In this document: positions 62,521 to 64,000 of the stretch, piece by piece | Numbering within the stretch: the stretch's first letter is position 1 | Layout: each line of letters starts with the position of its first letter | NCBI RefSeq assembly: GCF_002812085.1 | Contig: NZ_NPDM01000005.1 | Location: 62,001 to 126,000, forward strand | DNA length: 64,000 nucleotides | Source of the DNA: Leptospira levettii | Lineage (GTDB): Bacteria > Spirochaetota > Leptospiria > Leptospirales > Leptospiraceae | Direction: 5' to 3' | The notes under the pieces: model-generated | The model's database searches: none | The model's input: the letters and a program-made list of their open reading frames with translations, nothing else | Told to the model about the DNA's origin: nothing | Program-made: the position numbers and the translations under genes

Positions 62521-64000
62521 AAATTCCTTTTACCGTGTGAAGTTTCCCATTCGATGTATTCATCGTGGATTTTATATTCTGGAATGATGTCTTTTAATCC
62601 TGCAAAAATTTCCCTATTTTTATTGGCTTTTGCGAGGGAAAATAACCGATTCAGTTTATTTTGAAAGAGTAATAAATTGTAGTGATCAAGTGGAGCAGCA
62701 ATTCGAATTTTTGGGTGGTGGGTTTTTTTGATTCCTTCTGCATTTAACAGAAGTTCTTCGTAAAGTTTTTCCCCCGGTCTAAGTCCAGAAAATTCGATAT
62801 TAATATCTTTGTAAGGTGTGTATCCAGAAAGGCGTATCATCTCTTCGGCAAGTGATAATATGCGAACCGGTTCACCCATATCGAGTAAAAAGATTTCCCC
62901 ATGTTCTCCCATACTCCCTGCTTGTAAAACCAGTTGTGTGGCTTCTGGGATTGTCATAAAGTATCGGATCACTTCTGGGTGAGTCACTGTCACAGGACCA
63001 CCACGTTTGATTTGTTCTCGGAACCTTGGGATCACACTTCCGTTGGAACCAAGTACATTCCCAAATCGAACTGTGATGAATTTGGTTCTAGAATTTTGAG
63101 AGATATGTTGAAGGTAAATTTCAGCAGCACGTTTTGAGGCACCCATCACATTGACTGGGTTTACTGCTTTGTCTGTGGAAATGAGTACGAAACGTTCCAC
63201 TCCAATCAATCGACACACATCGGCTACGTTTTTTGTTCCCATCACATTATTGAGAATCGCTTCCGAAGGATTAATCTCCATCATGGGGACATGTTTGTAG
63301 GCAGCTGAGTGGAAAACAACAGATGGCCTATGTTCTTCAAAAACAGCCGAGATTCTAGATAAATTTTTTACATCAGCGATGACAGGTCGAATGTCAATAT
63401 TCAATTCAGAAAAGTTTTTTCGAAGTTCGTAGTCAATCTCGTATAACGGCGTTTCGGCGGCATCTAAGATGACAAGTACACTTGGTTTAAAAAGAGCTAC
63501 TTGACGGCAAATTTCCGATCCAATCGACCCACCAGCACCCGTTACGAGAATGACTTTTTTTTCTAGGTAAGATCGAATGGATTCAATTTCTAAATCAACG
63601 GTAGGTCTACCAAGCAAATCTTCCACTTGTACTTCGCGAAGTTGTGTGATATTGGGTTTCTCTGCAAGGTATTCGCCAAATGTAGGTAAGATTTTAAACT
63701 CAACACCTGCACCTTCGCATTCTTTCATCAGTTTACTCACAACACGTCCATCGGGTTGTGGAACAGTCATAATGACTTTTTTGACCGCATAACGATTCAA
63801 AACTTTTCCAATTTCTTCAGTTGATCCGAGAATGGGAATTCCTTGGATGTAACCACCTTTTTTGGAAACATTATCATCCAAAAATCCGATTGGGAAATAA
63901 TCTAAGTCTACGTTTCGCCTAATTTCAGTTAAAAAAGAACTTCCTAATTTCCCTGCACCAACGAGGAGGATTGGAGTTCCTTTCCTGGTTTTGTCAGGGC
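62517..64000 (-). CDS. Nucleoside-diphosphate-sugar 4,6-dehydratase (PglF/WbpM/CapD type), 5' end outside window
   Basis: Partial: the frame stays open to the window edge (…LLVGAGKLGSSFLTEI… before the TTG at 63881), so the N-terminal membrane helices are missing. The second half is an extended SDR: VILVTGAGGSIGSEICRQV, and STDKAVNPVNVMGASKR with the T-x-x-x-M-x-x-x-K active site of UDP-GlcNAc 4,6-dehydratases. It starts synthesis of diamino- or acetamido-sugars for surface glycans. It heads an overlapping set with the SspB-like and NCS2 genes. Confidence 0.92.
   Translation of the reverse strand, partial: PDKTRKGTPILLVGAGKLGSSFLTEIRRNVDLDYFPIGFLDDNVSKKGGYIQGIPILGSTEEIGKVLNRYAVKKVIMTVPQPDGRVVSKLMKECEGAGVEFKILPTFGEYLAEKPNITQLREVQVEDLLGRPTVDLEIESIRSYLEKKVILVTGAGGSIGSEICRQVALFKPSVLVILDAAETPLYEIDYELRKNFSELNIDIRPVIADVKNLSRISAVFEEHRPSVVFHSAAYKHVPMMEINPSEAILNNVMGTKNVADVCRLIGVERFVLISTDKAVNPVNVMGASKRAAEIYLQHISQNSRTKFITVRFGNVLGSNGSVIPRFREQIKRGGPVTVTHPEVIRYFMTIPEATQLVLQAGSMGEHGEIFLLDMGEPVRILSLAEEMIRLSGYTPYKDINIEFSGLRPGEKLYEELLLNAEGIKKTHHPKIRIAAPLDHYNLLLFQNKLNRLFSLAKANKNREIFAGLKDIIPEYKIHDEYIEWETSHGKRNL

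Noticed and set aside
1..64000. CRISPR arrays, tRNA/rRNA genes, transposases, prophage genes
   Set aside because: No regularly spaced repeats, no cloverleaf or rRNA-like stretches and no transposase or phage motifs were seen.

Overview
The window looks like a chromosomal segment of a spirochaete of the genus Leptospira, more likely a saprophytic or intermediate species than a pathogen. This is inferred, not searched. The grounds are moderate to low GC, frequent TTG/GTG starts, many short lipoproteins with loose lipoboxes (…FSHC, …FSNC, …LFSC), DUF1574-like membrane proteins, and an M30-like secreted metallopeptidase. No rRNA, tRNA, CRISPR array, transposase or integrase gene was recognised.

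Layout. 1-12 kb: the start of gltB, a CheD/HDOD/shikimate-kinase operon, a TraB-family membrane protein, a small lipoprotein next to a 13-cysteine copper-storage protein, a catalytically dead alpha/beta-hydrolase-like protein, UDP-glucose pyrophosphorylase, and a TetR/thioesterase pair with palindromic operators between them. 12-16 kb: an ExbB-TonB operon whose third gene is a papain-fold protein without its catalytic Cys and His. 16-24 kb: a polytopic membrane protein, an RND pump, a PilZ protein and a NarL-type two-component pair. 24-29 kb: methylmalonyl-CoA mutase (both subunits) with its MeaB chaperone. 29-32 kb: YhhN, a ferritin-like protein with a histone-H1-like tail, a START-like protein and an EamA transporter.

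32.1-35.5 kb is an AT-rich accessory island. Three plus-strand genes (outer-membrane-like protein, HAD hydrolase, DUF218 protein) are each preceded by a GTTATG/GTTATC core; two are followed by a G(C/T)ATAAC inverse core. The layout resembles integron gene cassettes with attC sites, but no integrase lies in the window. This is the best candidate for something undescribed here.

35.5-45 kb: a DUF302 gene under a perfect CsoR/CstR-like palindrome, then a tight run speE - outer-membrane protein - lipoprotein - HEGGH lipoprotein - pyrF, then a lipid-modification set (FAD oxidase, DUF1365, cyclopropane-fatty-acid synthase). 45-55 kb: surface-glycan genes, including a nucleotidyltransferase/glycosyltransferase fusion, an epimerase lacking the usual Tyr, a GT2 enzyme and DUF1574/SGNH-like membrane proteins. 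55-64 kb: an active HtrA-like protease beside a dead paralogue, a membrane HATPase protein, apt, htpX, an NCS2 permease, an SspB-like protein and the 3' part of a PglF/WbpM-type dehydratase gene.

A recurring theme is loss of catalytic residues in recognisable enzyme folds (hydrolase, papain, HtrA, epimerase). Another is divergent genes whose start codons overlap on a palindrome.
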